A DNA stretch of 64,000 nt from positions 89,868 through 153,867 of the forward strand of contig JAFEBA010000050.1 in the NCBI GenBank assembly GCA_018266105.1, written 5' to 3'. This DNA comes from a bacterium. Its GTDB lineage: Bacteria > Vulcanimicrobiota > Xenobia > Xenobiales > JADMJV01. Positions 24,821 to 32,328 of the stretch are shown in pieces. The notes beneath the pieces were generated by a model. The model had not been told where the DNA came from. It made no database searches and saw only the letters and a program-made list of their open reading frames with translations. Position numbers and translations under genes: made by a program. Every line of letters starts with the position of its first letter. Within the stretch, counting starts at the first letter, position 1.

Positions 24821-25627
24821 CTAGACGAACTCGATAACAAGGTCCGAACGCAAGCTCATCATCATGGTTCCTCCAAATCGCGAGTCGGAGAGCAAAGGCG
24901 GATCTTGGGCGTTAAACCGGAGCAGCCGGGGCCGCCCGCCTTCGACAAAGGCCATCACATTGACCCATGATGGACACGACGGGCCGGCACCGAAGAGGTG
25001 CCTCAGAAACTCTCCCTTCCGGCTAGGTGGGACAAGCTTGGCGGACGGGACCTTGAGCAACCCGCATTTGTTCGTAATCGGGTCGATGTCCTTAAAATGA
25101 ATCAGCTCAATTGCCTCCAGGCTGTTGACGAGGGGCAACCTCTGTTCTTTCAGCAACTGGTTGAGGTTGTGGAGAAGCTTCGACGTCAAAACAGTCCCCG
25201 AATCTTCCCGATAACCTTCTCGCTGATGAGAGACCTGCTCGGTCGAAATTTGGAATCCGCCGAAAGGTATGAATCGGATAACAGTATCACAACGGTCAGG
25301 TGAATAACCCATCGGACCTTCACCCTGGAATTTAGTCCACAGCCGCTGCGCCCAGACCTGGGCCCGGGAAGGGTCAGGTGAGATTGTAGCTTCGCCGTTG
25401 AAATGAATGACCAGGTCACCGTTCAACCATTCAACCAGAACGCTAAGCTGATCGCCTCGCAAAATGGATTGAACAAGGCCTGATTGGCTCCAACCGATGG
25501 TGACAATTTCGTCGCCTTCGCGAATACACCAGAACGGCTGGGGCAGCGTCACCCCTTGAACTGATGGATAGAGAAAAGTCGGTCGGCTAGGTGCGCCTAA
25601 AAGCCAGTGCCACTCTTCACCGCTCAC
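24821..25627 (-). CDS. Hypothetical protein, third gene of a three-gene operon
   Basis: 268 residues from GTG 25627, selected because it overlaps the upstream stop (GTGA) and has AAGGCGGA before it; a TTG at 25669 would extend it into the preceding gene. It is soluble, with a beta-rich N-terminal half (LPQPFWCIREGDEIVTIGW, LSVLVEWLNGDLVIHFNG) and a C-terminal half mixing helix and strand with the endings PRLLRFNAQ and SDLVIEFV. No motif was recognised. It overlaps its upstream partner and is therefore cotranslated with it. The small pseudogene copy follows it. Confidence 0.7.
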   Translation of the reverse strand: MSGEEWHWLLGAPSRPTFLYPSVQGVTLPQPFWCIREGDEIVTIGWSQSGLVQSILRGDQLSVLVEWLNGDLVIHFNGEATISPDPSRAQVWAQRLWTKFQGEGPMGYSPDRCDTVIRFIPFGGFQISTEQVSHQREGYREDSGTVLTSKLLHNLNQLLKEQRLPLVNSLEAIELIHFKDIDPITNKCGLLKVPSAKLVPPSRKGEFLRHLFGAGPSCPSWVNVMAFVEGGRPRLLRFNAQDPPLLSDSRFGGTMMMSLRSDLVIEFV

Positions 25628-25902
25628 GGATCCGCCTTCACCAAGATGCGACCGCCAGGAAGTTTCCAAGGGGTGCGCATTTGAGCAACGACCTGGTGCT
25701 GACCAATTGAGTAACCCCTGGACGCTCCCCCAAACCCCGACCGGGGCTTCTGGCCCTTGGGCCAGGCTGCCCAGCGCTTATCAAGCATCTGAACCAAATT
25801 TCCATCCCGGTACTGAATGGAGTGAGTCGAGACGCGCAGACTCTGGTCCGCGGACGGCAGCGTTTCACCTGTTCCAAGGGTCTGCTTATTCTGCTCGGGC
25901 AT
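25624..25902 (-). CDS. Small hypothetical protein, second gene of a three-gene operon
   Basis: 92 residues from ATG 25902. The start overlaps the end of the upstream membrane protein by 17 bp, and the stop overlaps the next start by 4 bp, so translation is tightly chained. It is basic, Gln/Gly-rich, and has a C-terminal strand-like end (PGGRILVKADP). No signal peptide and no family resemblance. Being sandwiched with overlaps on both sides is the main support that it is real. Confidence 0.6.
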   Translation of the reverse strand: MPEQNKQTLGTGETLPSADQSLRVSTHSIQYRDGNLVQMLDKRWAAWPKGQKPRSGFGGASRGYSIGQHQVVAQMRTPWKLPGGRILVKADP

Positions 25903-26485
25903 CGGTCAGCCGTGGGTCATTGTCAGGCCACCTTTCGAGACCAGAGCCGTCGATCGCCAGTTCAAAGTTGTTCAGGTGGAGCCCGAACAGCGGCAAGCTA
26001 TCGACAAAAACGTGCAGATGCCCCTGAGAGGTTACGTATCGGCCGTTATCCAGGGGAGACGTGAGAGTAAAGTTGTAAATCCACACTTCGGAGTCAGCGA
26101 CGTTACAAGTCCCCGCTGGAGACCCCAGACGTCGGAGCAGCGTCTCTTTCGAAACAAGCCCGCTCTTTAAGGCCGATACTCCATCACTCAAGACCTCGCT
26201 GCTGTTGCCCGAAATGCATTTACCTTTAACAAAGTTGTAATACTGTGTACCCTGCTTGCACAATTCGCTCTCATGCCCACTGCTTTCTGACTGCCCGAGA
26301 TGAAGAGAGCCAACCCTCAGAGCATCAGAGATTTTTAAAGTCGGACCCTCTTGTTTTCTTCTAGCGACGACCGTCATTGCCAGAATGGCCAAATACAAAA
26401 AGATGATCGCGGCGTAGAAGAGCCTCTGGGGATTCAGTCGTCTAGCCCTATAAATGGGCAAGACTTTATCAAGGCGATCTGTCAT
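25886..26485 (-). CDS. Membrane-anchored hypothetical protein, first gene of a three-gene operon
   Basis: 199 residues from ATG 26485. A short basic N-terminus (about 1-22) is followed by one membrane helix (LFYAAIIFLYLAILAMTVVA, about 22-41). The rest is probably extracytoplasmic. The soluble part contains LLRRLGSPAGTCNVADSEVWIYNF, reminiscent of SmpA/OmlA-like domains where a helix with LGxPxG precedes a WxY strand; this is weak. Two Cys near C96 and C109 might pair. It heads the operon with the 92- and 268-residue genes. Upstream (26486-26762) I see no gene. Confidence 0.72.
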   Translation of the reverse strand: MTDRLDKVLPIYRARRLNPQRLFYAAIIFLYLAILAMTVVARRKQEGPTLKISDALRVGSLHLGQSESSGHESELCKQGTQYYNFVKGKCISGNSSEVLSDGVSALKSGLVSKETLLRRLGSPAGTCNVADSEVWIYNFTLTSPLDNGRYVTSQGHLHVFVDSLPLFGLHLNNFELAIDGSGLERWPDNDPRLTDARAE

Positions 26486-26762
26486 CCAGCGGCAATTTCG
26501 GTGAATTTCTTACCCATCCTGTAGGCTGAGAGTTATAGTCAAATCTGGTGTATGAGGTAAATCAGGCAGCGGCCCCTTTGGTCATCTTATTTTGAGCTCT
26601 TAGGACGATTTCTTGTCCGTTCTTGGGTATTCCGCCATGCCGAAACCAGTCGGCATGCGGAAGGCGCCGGCCCAATCGGTCGGTGATGGGCGTCTCGTGA
26701 TCGAGGCACGGTCACGGCCAGCATATCCGTTCACTTTCCCGTCTTCACCGGGGTGATTGGCC

Positions 26763-27194
26763 TCAGCTCTCAAAACCTATTTCGGGGGCGCCTGATTCTT
26801 CAGGCCGTGACCATCTGGCTCCGAGAATCCCTCCAGTCAAGGCTCCAACAGCTCCAAAGAAGAGGCCATCGAGGGTCTGGCCCGGATCTGGATGGGGCGG
26901 GGTCAGAGAAACTCCATAGCACCAGCCAGCCAGCGTAAAAACAATGCAATGCAGTATCCAGTGGAGCACCTGCTTGTCCGACTTGCGCTCTGAACTCGAA
27001 TACTTTGGCCTGATCTTTTTAAGGTAAAGCAACGCGCCGAGTCCTGCGCCACATCCCCAAAAGCGACTCAGGAAGATACGGTTCGGATGGCCGGAAACAG
27101 CCAACCAATGACTGGTGAACATGGCCCAAGTCACACCCATTGCCAGGCTCACGATTCCCGCAGCCGTAAAACGTTCGAGTCTGGGAATGGCCAT
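26763..27194 (-). CDS. Four-helix integral membrane protein
   Basis: 143 residues from ATG 27194, preferred to a longer reading because the protein then begins just before its first membrane helix. Four hydrophobic segments are visible: GIVSLAMGVTWAMFTSHWLA, FLSRFWGCGAGLGALLYL, VLHWILHCIVFTLAGWCYGV and LDGLFFGAVGALTGGILGA. The Gly-rich last helix suggests tight packing. There are short charged ends. No family recognised. It is divergent from the transglutaminase-like lipoprotein gene. Confidence 0.7.
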   Translation of the reverse strand: MAIPRLERFTAAGIVSLAMGVTWAMFTSHWLAVSGHPNRIFLSRFWGCGAGLGALLYLKKIRPKYSSSERKSDKQVLHWILHCIVFTLAGWCYGVSLTPPHPDPGQTLDGLFFGAVGALTGGILGARWSRPEESGAPEIGFES

Positions 27195-27436
27195 CGCCTT
27201 CAATGTTACCTCGAGCGATCGCGCCTGTAAACAGCTCGCCAGAGCTACTGCTTTTCCTCGAGAACCTCCCCGTGGTGCAATGGATCTTAGCGAACACCTC
27301 GGGTCTCTCTTGGTCACCTTCGCAAAGCACGGCTTCACAGAGCCCAGACCGCCAACCTACTGTAGCGTGCCCTGGATTCGCAGCAGAATGGCATCGAAAT
27401 AGGAGTAAATTCAGGTGGCTGCAAGAATTCTTCAAA

Positions 27437-28822
27437 ATGAGGTCCTGCACTGTCTGGCTCATTGGCTTACTGGTGGTCGGAATAATTGGTTGTGACACGC
27501 CCAGGGCTTTAAATCCGGCGGAGCCCGTGAGAGAGAGGGCCAACACGGAAATGGAAACCCCTACTCCTGTAACGCCGAAACCGCCTGCCCAGGTGCGACA
27601 CGAACCACCGGCGCCACCGCCAGTTCGACTCGACCCATTTGCTCGCTTCCATCGAATTGAGGATTACGCGCGCACGGCACCGCGATCGGCCGAAAAAGAT
27701 GTGAAGACTTTGGCCAAATATCTGACGCGCTATTGTCAGGGCGATGAGCAAAAAGCCTTGGCAATTTTTGCCTGGATCACCTCCCACATCAAATATGATG
27801 ATTATGGCGCAGAGCACGATGATCAATTGCCGGAACAAGGCGCTGACTCGGTCTTGGCCCGCCACCAGGGGGTCTGCGACGGGTATTCCACCCTCTTTTA
27901 CGAATTGGCTCTGGCGGCTGGTCTGCGCCCCGCCTATTTGACCGGCTACGTCAAGTTTTGGGATGAAAAGGTTGTGACTCAGGATGACCGCCACGCCTGG
28001 AACGCTGTCTACTGGCGGAACCAGTGGCATCTACTTGACGCAACCTGGGCAGAGGGCTATCTGGACGAGGGCCCCCGGACCTACCCGCCGCCCTATTTCG
28101 ACGTGGACCCCGAAAAAATGATTGCCAGTCATCTACCCGATGACCCGGAATGGCAACTGCGGGGACGCAACCAGATGACGCGAGCCGAATTTGACGACCA
28201 ATGCCTGCGAGAGCCGGAGTTCTTTGATTTGGGATTGGAGTTGCTAGATACGACGTCCTATCGGATGGAGTTCGACCGCGAATGCACAATTCGGCTGAAG
28301 GCGCCGCCTGAACTTTACATGGAGGCAATTCTAGAGCGGAACGGAAAGGATCTTCCCTCAGAATGCGTCCTTTTGAACCGGCGGGGCGATATGCGAGCGA
28401 TCGAAGTCCGCCCGCCGAAGGCTGGTCAGTACACTCTGTCTATATGGGCCGGCTCGCAATCTAAGCAACAACACGTGTTGACCTACCATCTTGAGTCACT
28501 GCGCTCTGCCGAAACGATGCCGCCTTACCCAACCTCGTACAACCGATATCAGATCCAAGCGGCTTTGCTGCACGAGCCGCTCCAAGGGGTCCTCAAGAAA
28601 GGGCGACGCCATTTTCACCTGACAGTTCCCGGCGCCCGCCAGGTTTACGTTCGTTGCGGGCTGAAGGTTGTTCCACTAAGCAAGAATGGCGACGAATTTG
28701 AGGGTGACTGCTTCGTCGAGCCCGGCGAAGTCGCTGTCGAGATGGAAACGGAAGGGGAAGGTCTTCTGCCATCGCTTGCAGGCGGGACCCGGCACATTTT
28801 GTTGAGCTTTGAATCCAGGTAA
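27437..28822 (+). CDS. Transglutaminase-like (Cyk3/kyphoscoliosis-peptidase type) lipoprotein
   Basis: 461 residues from ATG 27437, chosen because it yields a lipoprotein signal (VVGIIGC, lipid Cys19). A Pro-rich linker (about 20-65) leads to a transglutaminase-like cysteine protease fold. The predicted triad is Cys147 in GVCDGYSTLF, His186 in DDRHAWNAVYW and Asp201 in LLDATWAEG. The C-terminal 200 residues hold two beta domains (about 265-350 and 385-461) as in kyphoscoliosis-peptidase-like proteins. It probably acts on peptides or cell-wall material outside the inner membrane. A longer upstream reading frame exists but would bury the signal. It is intact, unlike neighbours to its left. Confidence 0.88.
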   Translation: MRSCTVWLIGLLVVGIIGCDTPRALNPAEPVRERANTEMETPTPVTPKPPAQVRHEPPAPPPVRLDPFARFHRIEDYARTAPRSAEKDVKTLAKYLTRYCQGDEQKALAIFAWITSHIKYDDYGAEHDDQLPEQGADSVLARHQGVCDGYSTLFYELALAAGLRPAYLTGYVKFWDEKVVTQDDRHAWNAVYWRNQWHLLDATWAEGYLDEGPRTYPPPYFDVDPEKMIASHLPDDPEWQLRGRNQMTRAEFDDQCLREPEFFDLGLELLDTTSYRMEFDRECTIRLKAPPELYMEAILERNGKDLPSECVLLNRRGDMRAIEVRPPKAGQYTLSIWAGSQSKQQHVLTYHLESLRSAETMPPYPTSYNRYQIQAALLHEPLQGVLKKGRRHFHLTVPGARQVYVRCGLKVVPLSKNGDEFEGDCFVEPGEVAVEMETEGEGLLPSLAGGTRHILLSFESR

Positions 28823-29172
28823 CCGCGGAATGGCCCGGGGTCTGCGTGCCGCGCGGTTCATCTGCAAGGGAAATCGCGCCGCTGACATTCTGTGGCAGCC
28901 GAGTTCGAACAAGAAGCTCGAACGGTGATGCTCAGTCGTAAGAAAGATGAAATCCGAGCCAGGCCTGACCAAATGGGAGCCTCCATTCGCGCTACTCCAT
29001 CTGCCACGCAGCCTGCTCCGCCCGCTCGCAGCCCGATGCTCCTTTAGGAGCGGATGTCACCTCCCGGTGGAGCACAGCCCGGCAAGTGGCCAGACGGCGG
29101 GCCTGCATGGTGGGGTGCCTGGCCTGAGAGGTAGGCGATGGTTGGTTCGGGTTCCCGTGAATTTGAGCGGGA
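28823..29172. other. Intergenic stretch without a convincing gene
   Basis: Between the lipoprotein gene and the next hypothetical gene. Only very short frames are present. No promoter, terminator or repeat could be supported. Confidence 0.45.
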
Positions 29173-29634
29173 GTGTTTGACGGAGGCCAGAGCAGGCTAC
29201 CGAAGAAGCCTTCAAAGGTGGACGAAGTGGAATTCATTGAGCGCGTCCTCTGCCGGATCAGCTTACCAGACCGAGATGTCTATCCAGCCCTGGCCGGAGT
29301 CCGCGACGCCCGCCGCGAGGGTATCAAGGAGCACATCGAGGAGGCTCTTTGGAACTTGGCCGGAGCCTTTGTCAGAGCCGTTCGCCAGGGACTGGACAAT
29401 CCGACCACCCTGGTGAACTTCTGGGTGCTGCTTCGCAACCAGGCCGAACTGCAAAAGGATCCGGAAGTTCGAAGGCTGCTCGATTACCTGACCGGCCGCA
29501 TCTCACCTCGCCAATGGTTCGACTTGCCCCATGACTTCGACGACGAAGGCGGTTCAGGCGTCGGAGCCCGGCGCCGCCCGCCGGGACGCCCGCCTGGCCT
29601 GGGCAAGGAAAATCAATTCCCCGGCTCTAGCTAA
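29173..29634 (+). CDS. Hypothetical helical protein
   Basis: 153 residues if GTG 29173 is the start; the internal GTG at the VDEVEFIER segment is also possible. Helical, acidic to neutral (about residues 15-110: EEALWNLAGAFVRAVRQGL, LVNFWVLLRNQAEL). The Arg/Pro/Gly-rich tail (about 125-153) overlaps the next gene in another frame, and the two frames may be one gene split by a frameshift. No family recognised. Confidence 0.5.
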   Translation: MFDGGQSRLPKKPSKVDEVEFIERVLCRISLPDRDVYPALAGVRDARREGIKEHIEEALWNLAGAFVRAVRQGLDNPTTLVNFWVLLRNQAELQKDPEVRRLLDYLTGRISPRQWFDLPHDFDDEGGSGVGARRRPPGRPPGLGKENQFPGSS

Positions 29635-29872
29635 GGGTGCCTGCCTGCCGGGCGAGGAACCAGGCAACCACCGCGCCGTTGGCCCAGTTCTGCTCAAAAG
29701 TGCGTGGACCGATGAATCAACCGGGCTCCTTCTCCAACTCCGCGTCGAGGCGCGGCGCAACGGCGGATTTCTGACGGCGGCCCAGCAGGCTGGTCTGAAC
29801 CGCGAAGAGAACCGGGTCAACTGGCAGCGCAACCAGGACATTCAGCGAGACCGCTACCGCCGAGGCTGGTAA
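29531..29872 (+). CDS. Hypothetical protein overlapping the previous gene
   Basis: 113 residues from ATG 29531, overlapping the previous gene by about 100 bases in another frame. The C-terminal third (LLLQLRVEARRNGGFLTAAQ then NREENRVNWQRNQDIQRDRY) looks like real protein. The first part, within the overlap, is Ala/Arg-rich and may be out-of-frame reading. One explanation is a single gene with a frameshift in 29531-29640. Confidence 0.35.
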   Translation: MTSTTKAVQASEPGAARRDARLAWARKINSPALAKGACLPGEEPGNHRAVGPVLLKSAWTDESTGLLLQLRVEARRNGGFLTAAQQAGLNREENRVNWQRNQDIQRDRYRRGW

Positions 29873-29936
29873 CAAGTTCCGCGGGGGGCAGTCAGAGTCT
29901 CACAAGAATCTCACGATCATTTCCTATGCTGCCCTA

Positions 29937-30623
29937 ATGAGTAGCCATGCTGAAAAACACTTTCTCTCCAGCGATCTTGTTCGCGATATCGTCATCGGAA
30001 TGTCCGACGGCTTGACCGTACCGTTTGCCCTGGCGGCCGGCCTTTCGGGTGCGGCCCAGTCCACCGGGGTCATTGTTACAGCCGGTTTGGCTGAGATTGC
30101 GGCCGGTTCGATTGCGATGGGCCTGGGAGGATTTCTGGCGGGACACAATGATCGTCAGCATTATCAGGCGGAGCGCAAGCGTGAATTTGAGGAAGTCGAG
30201 CGCATTCCTGAGCAGGAAAAGCAAGAGATCACGGACCTCATGCTGGCCTATGGCGTCTCGGCTGAACGGAGTGCACCTCTGGTCGAGGCGCTGGCGGCCA
30301 ACCCGGAGGCCTGGGTGAATTTTATGATGCGCTTTGAGCTGGGTCTGGAAGAGCCCGATCCGGGCCGGGCCTGGAGAAGCGCCTTAACCATCGCCGCCGC
30401 CTACGCAGTGGGTGGCGTCATCCCCCTGTCTCCCTACTACTTCGTCTCTGAAGCCAGGAACGGGCTCCTTTGTTCGGTGGCCCTGACCTTGGCCGCGCTG
30501 GCCCTGTTTGGCTTTCTCAAGGGGAAAGCCACCGGCTCTGCAGCCTTGACATCCGCTTTTCAGACGACGCTGATCGGCGCTCTGGCTGCCGGAGCGGCAT
30601 TCTTGGTGGCCGGAGGCCTGTAG
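29937..30623 (+). CDS. VIT1/CCC1-family metal transporter
   Basis: 228 residues from ATG 29937. The N-terminal block DIVIGMSDGLTVPFALAAGL followed by IAAGSIAMGLGGFLAG is the signature of the vacuolar iron transporter (VIT/CCC1) family; the first helix carries the D/M substrate residues. A cytoplasmic helical domain with Glu/Lys-rich sequence (about 65-115) corresponds to the metal-binding loop. Three more helices (about 145-228) complete a five-helix bundle. Bacterial members move Fe(II) or Mn(II) out of the cytoplasm, driven by H+. The exact metal cannot be told. It is monocistronic and convergent with the next gene. Confidence 0.9.
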   Translation: MSSHAEKHFLSSDLVRDIVIGMSDGLTVPFALAAGLSGAAQSTGVIVTAGLAEIAAGSIAMGLGGFLAGHNDRQHYQAERKREFEEVERIPEQEKQEITDLMLAYGVSAERSAPLVEALAANPEAWVNFMMRFELGLEEPDPGRAWRSALTIAAAYAVGGVIPLSPYYFVSEARNGLLCSVALTLAALALFGFLKGKATGSAALTSAFQTTLIGALAAGAAFLVAGGL

Positions 30624-30709
30624 GAGCTTGTGATGGAGCGGGGAGAGACGACGTGTTGGACATGGGATGGAGCAGCCGGCAGCAGTCGTTGCCCCGAGGG
30701 AGAACTGTG

Positions 30710-31132
30710 TCAGCGCGAGTCTTCCCGGGGAAAACCTTGAAAGGCCTGGCGCAGCCTGCGCTCCAGGACCTGGACTGCTACGAGGTAGCGCGAGCCCAAC
30801 TCTGCCTTGGAGAGGATGACGGCTGGTCTGGCTCCTTCCAGGCAATCCTGCATGGCTTCGATCCAGAGATCCAGACCGAGGCGCAGGCCGCGATGGACGG
30901 CCCGGGTTTCGGCGCTGATTTCTTGGGGTCGGATGGGTGTGGTGAGGTAATTGGTCTCTAGTTGGGCCAGTTGCTCCAGGTAGCGGCTCGCGAATTCATG
31001 TTGGTCGCTTTCGGACTGCAGGGCAGCCCACTGTTGGTAGGCTCCTGGCTGCCACTCTTGGGCGGGCAGTGCGGCGGCGAGTTGAGCCAGCTCTTCTTCC
31101 AGAGCCTCTTCATCCCCTGAGGACATCTTCAT
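30710..31132 (-). CDS. Hypothetical helical protein
   Basis: 140 residues from ATG 31132 with GAAGGG upstream. Helical nearly throughout and rich in Glu, Gln, Ala and Leu (EEALEEELAQLAAALPAQEW, then QVLERRLRQAFQGFPRE). No signal peptide or membrane helix, no family resemblance. It is divergent from the glycine-zipper gene at 31195. Confidence 0.65.
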   Translation of the reverse strand: MKMSSGDEEALEEELAQLAAALPAQEWQPGAYQQWAALQSESDQHEFASRYLEQLAQLETNYLTTPIRPQEISAETRAVHRGLRLGLDLWIEAMQDCLEGARPAVILSKAELGSRYLVAVQVLERRLRQAFQGFPREDSR

Positions 31133-31194
31133 TTTCCCTTCATCTGCTTCTAAGGCGGCCTTGGTAAGCTTGGCCTGAAGGATTGGAGAACTTT

Positions 31195-31920
31195 ATGTTG
31201 ACACCGATTTATTCCACCTCGCCGCTGTTGGCGGTCCCACCCAGAGAGAGAAGAAATGGCAGCCTCGACTCACTCTCGGGTGACAGTGTGTGCGCCCGGT
31301 TTGTCCCTGCTTCCGTGTTGGAATCCGCTTCTCCCGCCCCCAGGGGCGCTCAAGAGAGTTTGTCTTTGTTGGGCCATCAGGCGGAGGTTGCAAACCGAGC
31401 CTTGCAGGGGCCAGAATCCAGCGGCTGGATCGAGGCCACCGGTGGGGGCGCAGGTGTGGCTGCAGACGCCTCGAGCGGGGCCGGACGCGCCAGCGCGGCG
31501 GTCAGTAACGGCCTGGAAGCGGGCAAAGTGGCCAAGGCCCTGGGCAAGGTGGCCCCGGCCGCGCGCGTGGCTGGCCCGGTGGGTGGAATCGTCGCGACGG
31601 GCGCTCAGGTTGCCGAGAGCGGGCTGAAAATCCGCGAGGTTCAGCAAAACTCGGCCTTGAGCGAGGCGGACAAGGAGCAACAGACCGGTCAACTGGCGGT
31701 GCAGGGGGCGGGTAAAATCGGCGGCGGACTGGCCGGTATGGCGGGTGGTATGGCGGCCGGAGCCTCCCTGGGAGCGGTGGGCGGTCCGGCGGGAATGGCG
31801 GTGGGCCTGATTGCCGGGGCGGTGCTGGGAGGCCTCGGCGGAGACTGGTTGGGGGGAAAATTGGGCGACGGGCTGGGGGGCACGGGGCTGGGGCGGCTGG
31901 TGGGCAAAGCCTTTGCCTGA
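31195..31920 (+). CDS. Glycine-zipper protein with N-terminal unstructured region
   Basis: 241 residues from ATG 31195 (GGAG upstream; TTG 31183 is less likely). The first 80 residues are Ser/Pro/Arg-rich and probably unfolded. Residues about 85-155 are Ala-rich helix. Residues about 165-241 are dominated by Gly-x3-Gly and Gly-Gly repeats (GKIGGGLAGMAGGMAAGASL and following), a strong glycine-zipper pattern typical of membrane-inserting hairpins. It lacks a cleavable signal. Similar hydrophobic Gly-rich proteins with odd N-termini occur at 36485 and 46706. Function unknown; membrane association is inferred. Confidence 0.72.
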   Translation: MLTPIYSTSPLLAVPPRERRNGSLDSLSGDSVCARFVPASVLESASPAPRGAQESLSLLGHQAEVANRALQGPESSGWIEATGGGAGVAADASSGAGRASAAVSNGLEAGKVAKALGKVAPAARVAGPVGGIVATGAQVAESGLKIREVQQNSALSEADKEQQTGQLAVQGAGKIGGGLAGMAGGMAAGASLGAVGGPAGMAVGLIAGAVLGGLGGDWLGGKLGDGLGGTGLGRLVGKAFA

Positions 31921-31932
31921 GGTCGCCCGGGC

Positions 31933-32217
31933 CTAGAAGGTCATGTCGATATGGAGGTCCAGCTTGGGGGGATCGAGGCTCAGGCTGCGTAGTTCGACGA
32001 ACTGGGTGGTTTCACCGGACTGCAGGCGATGTCTGCGGCCACCTTCGAGCCAGCAATCCTGGCCGTATTGAAAGTAGACGTCGCGCAATTCTCGGCCTTG
32101 CAACTGCCCGTCCTGGTCGCTGTCGCGCTCTTTGAGTGAGGCGAGGGGCACGATTTCCTCGGGCTGGATTTTGCGGTCGCGGTTGCGATCGATGGCGAAG
32201 TTCATACTGATATTCAT
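31933..32217 (-). CDS. Small EF-hand protein
   Basis: 94 residues from ATG 32217. There are two Ca-binding-type loops: DRNRDRKIQPEE (about residues 10-21) and DSDQDGQLQGRE (about 32-43). Each has D or N at positions 1, 3 and 5 and an acidic residue at 12, as in EF-hand or calerythrin-like loops. The C-terminal half is beta-like (FVELRSLSLDPPKLDLHIDM). No signal peptide. Its start (MNISMN) is a loose match to the shared N-terminal motif found in other proteins here. It may sense calcium. It is convergent with the glycine-zipper gene, 12 bp apart. Confidence 0.75.
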   Translation of the reverse strand: MNISMNFAIDRNRDRKIQPEEIVPLASLKERDSDQDGQLQGRELRDVYFQYGQDCWLEGGRRHRLQSGETTQFVELRSLSLDPPKLDLHIDMTF

Positions 32218-32328
32218 GTCTGGCAGACTACCCTGAAGGCCGCCCGGGCTGGTGACGAAGTTGTTAACACAATCGCATTCTCAGGATCGCCGGGCTGGTG
32301 CTGACCGGGCTCGGGAAGTGGGCCCGAT

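Noticed and set aside
24431..24970. 179-residue plus-strand frame
   Set aside because: Runs across the nonsense-mutated small gene and the end of the 268-residue gene on the other strand. No start signal or motif.
30470..30961. 163-residue plus-strand frame in the VIT transporter region
   Set aside because: Overlaps the transporter in another frame and has no supporting feature.
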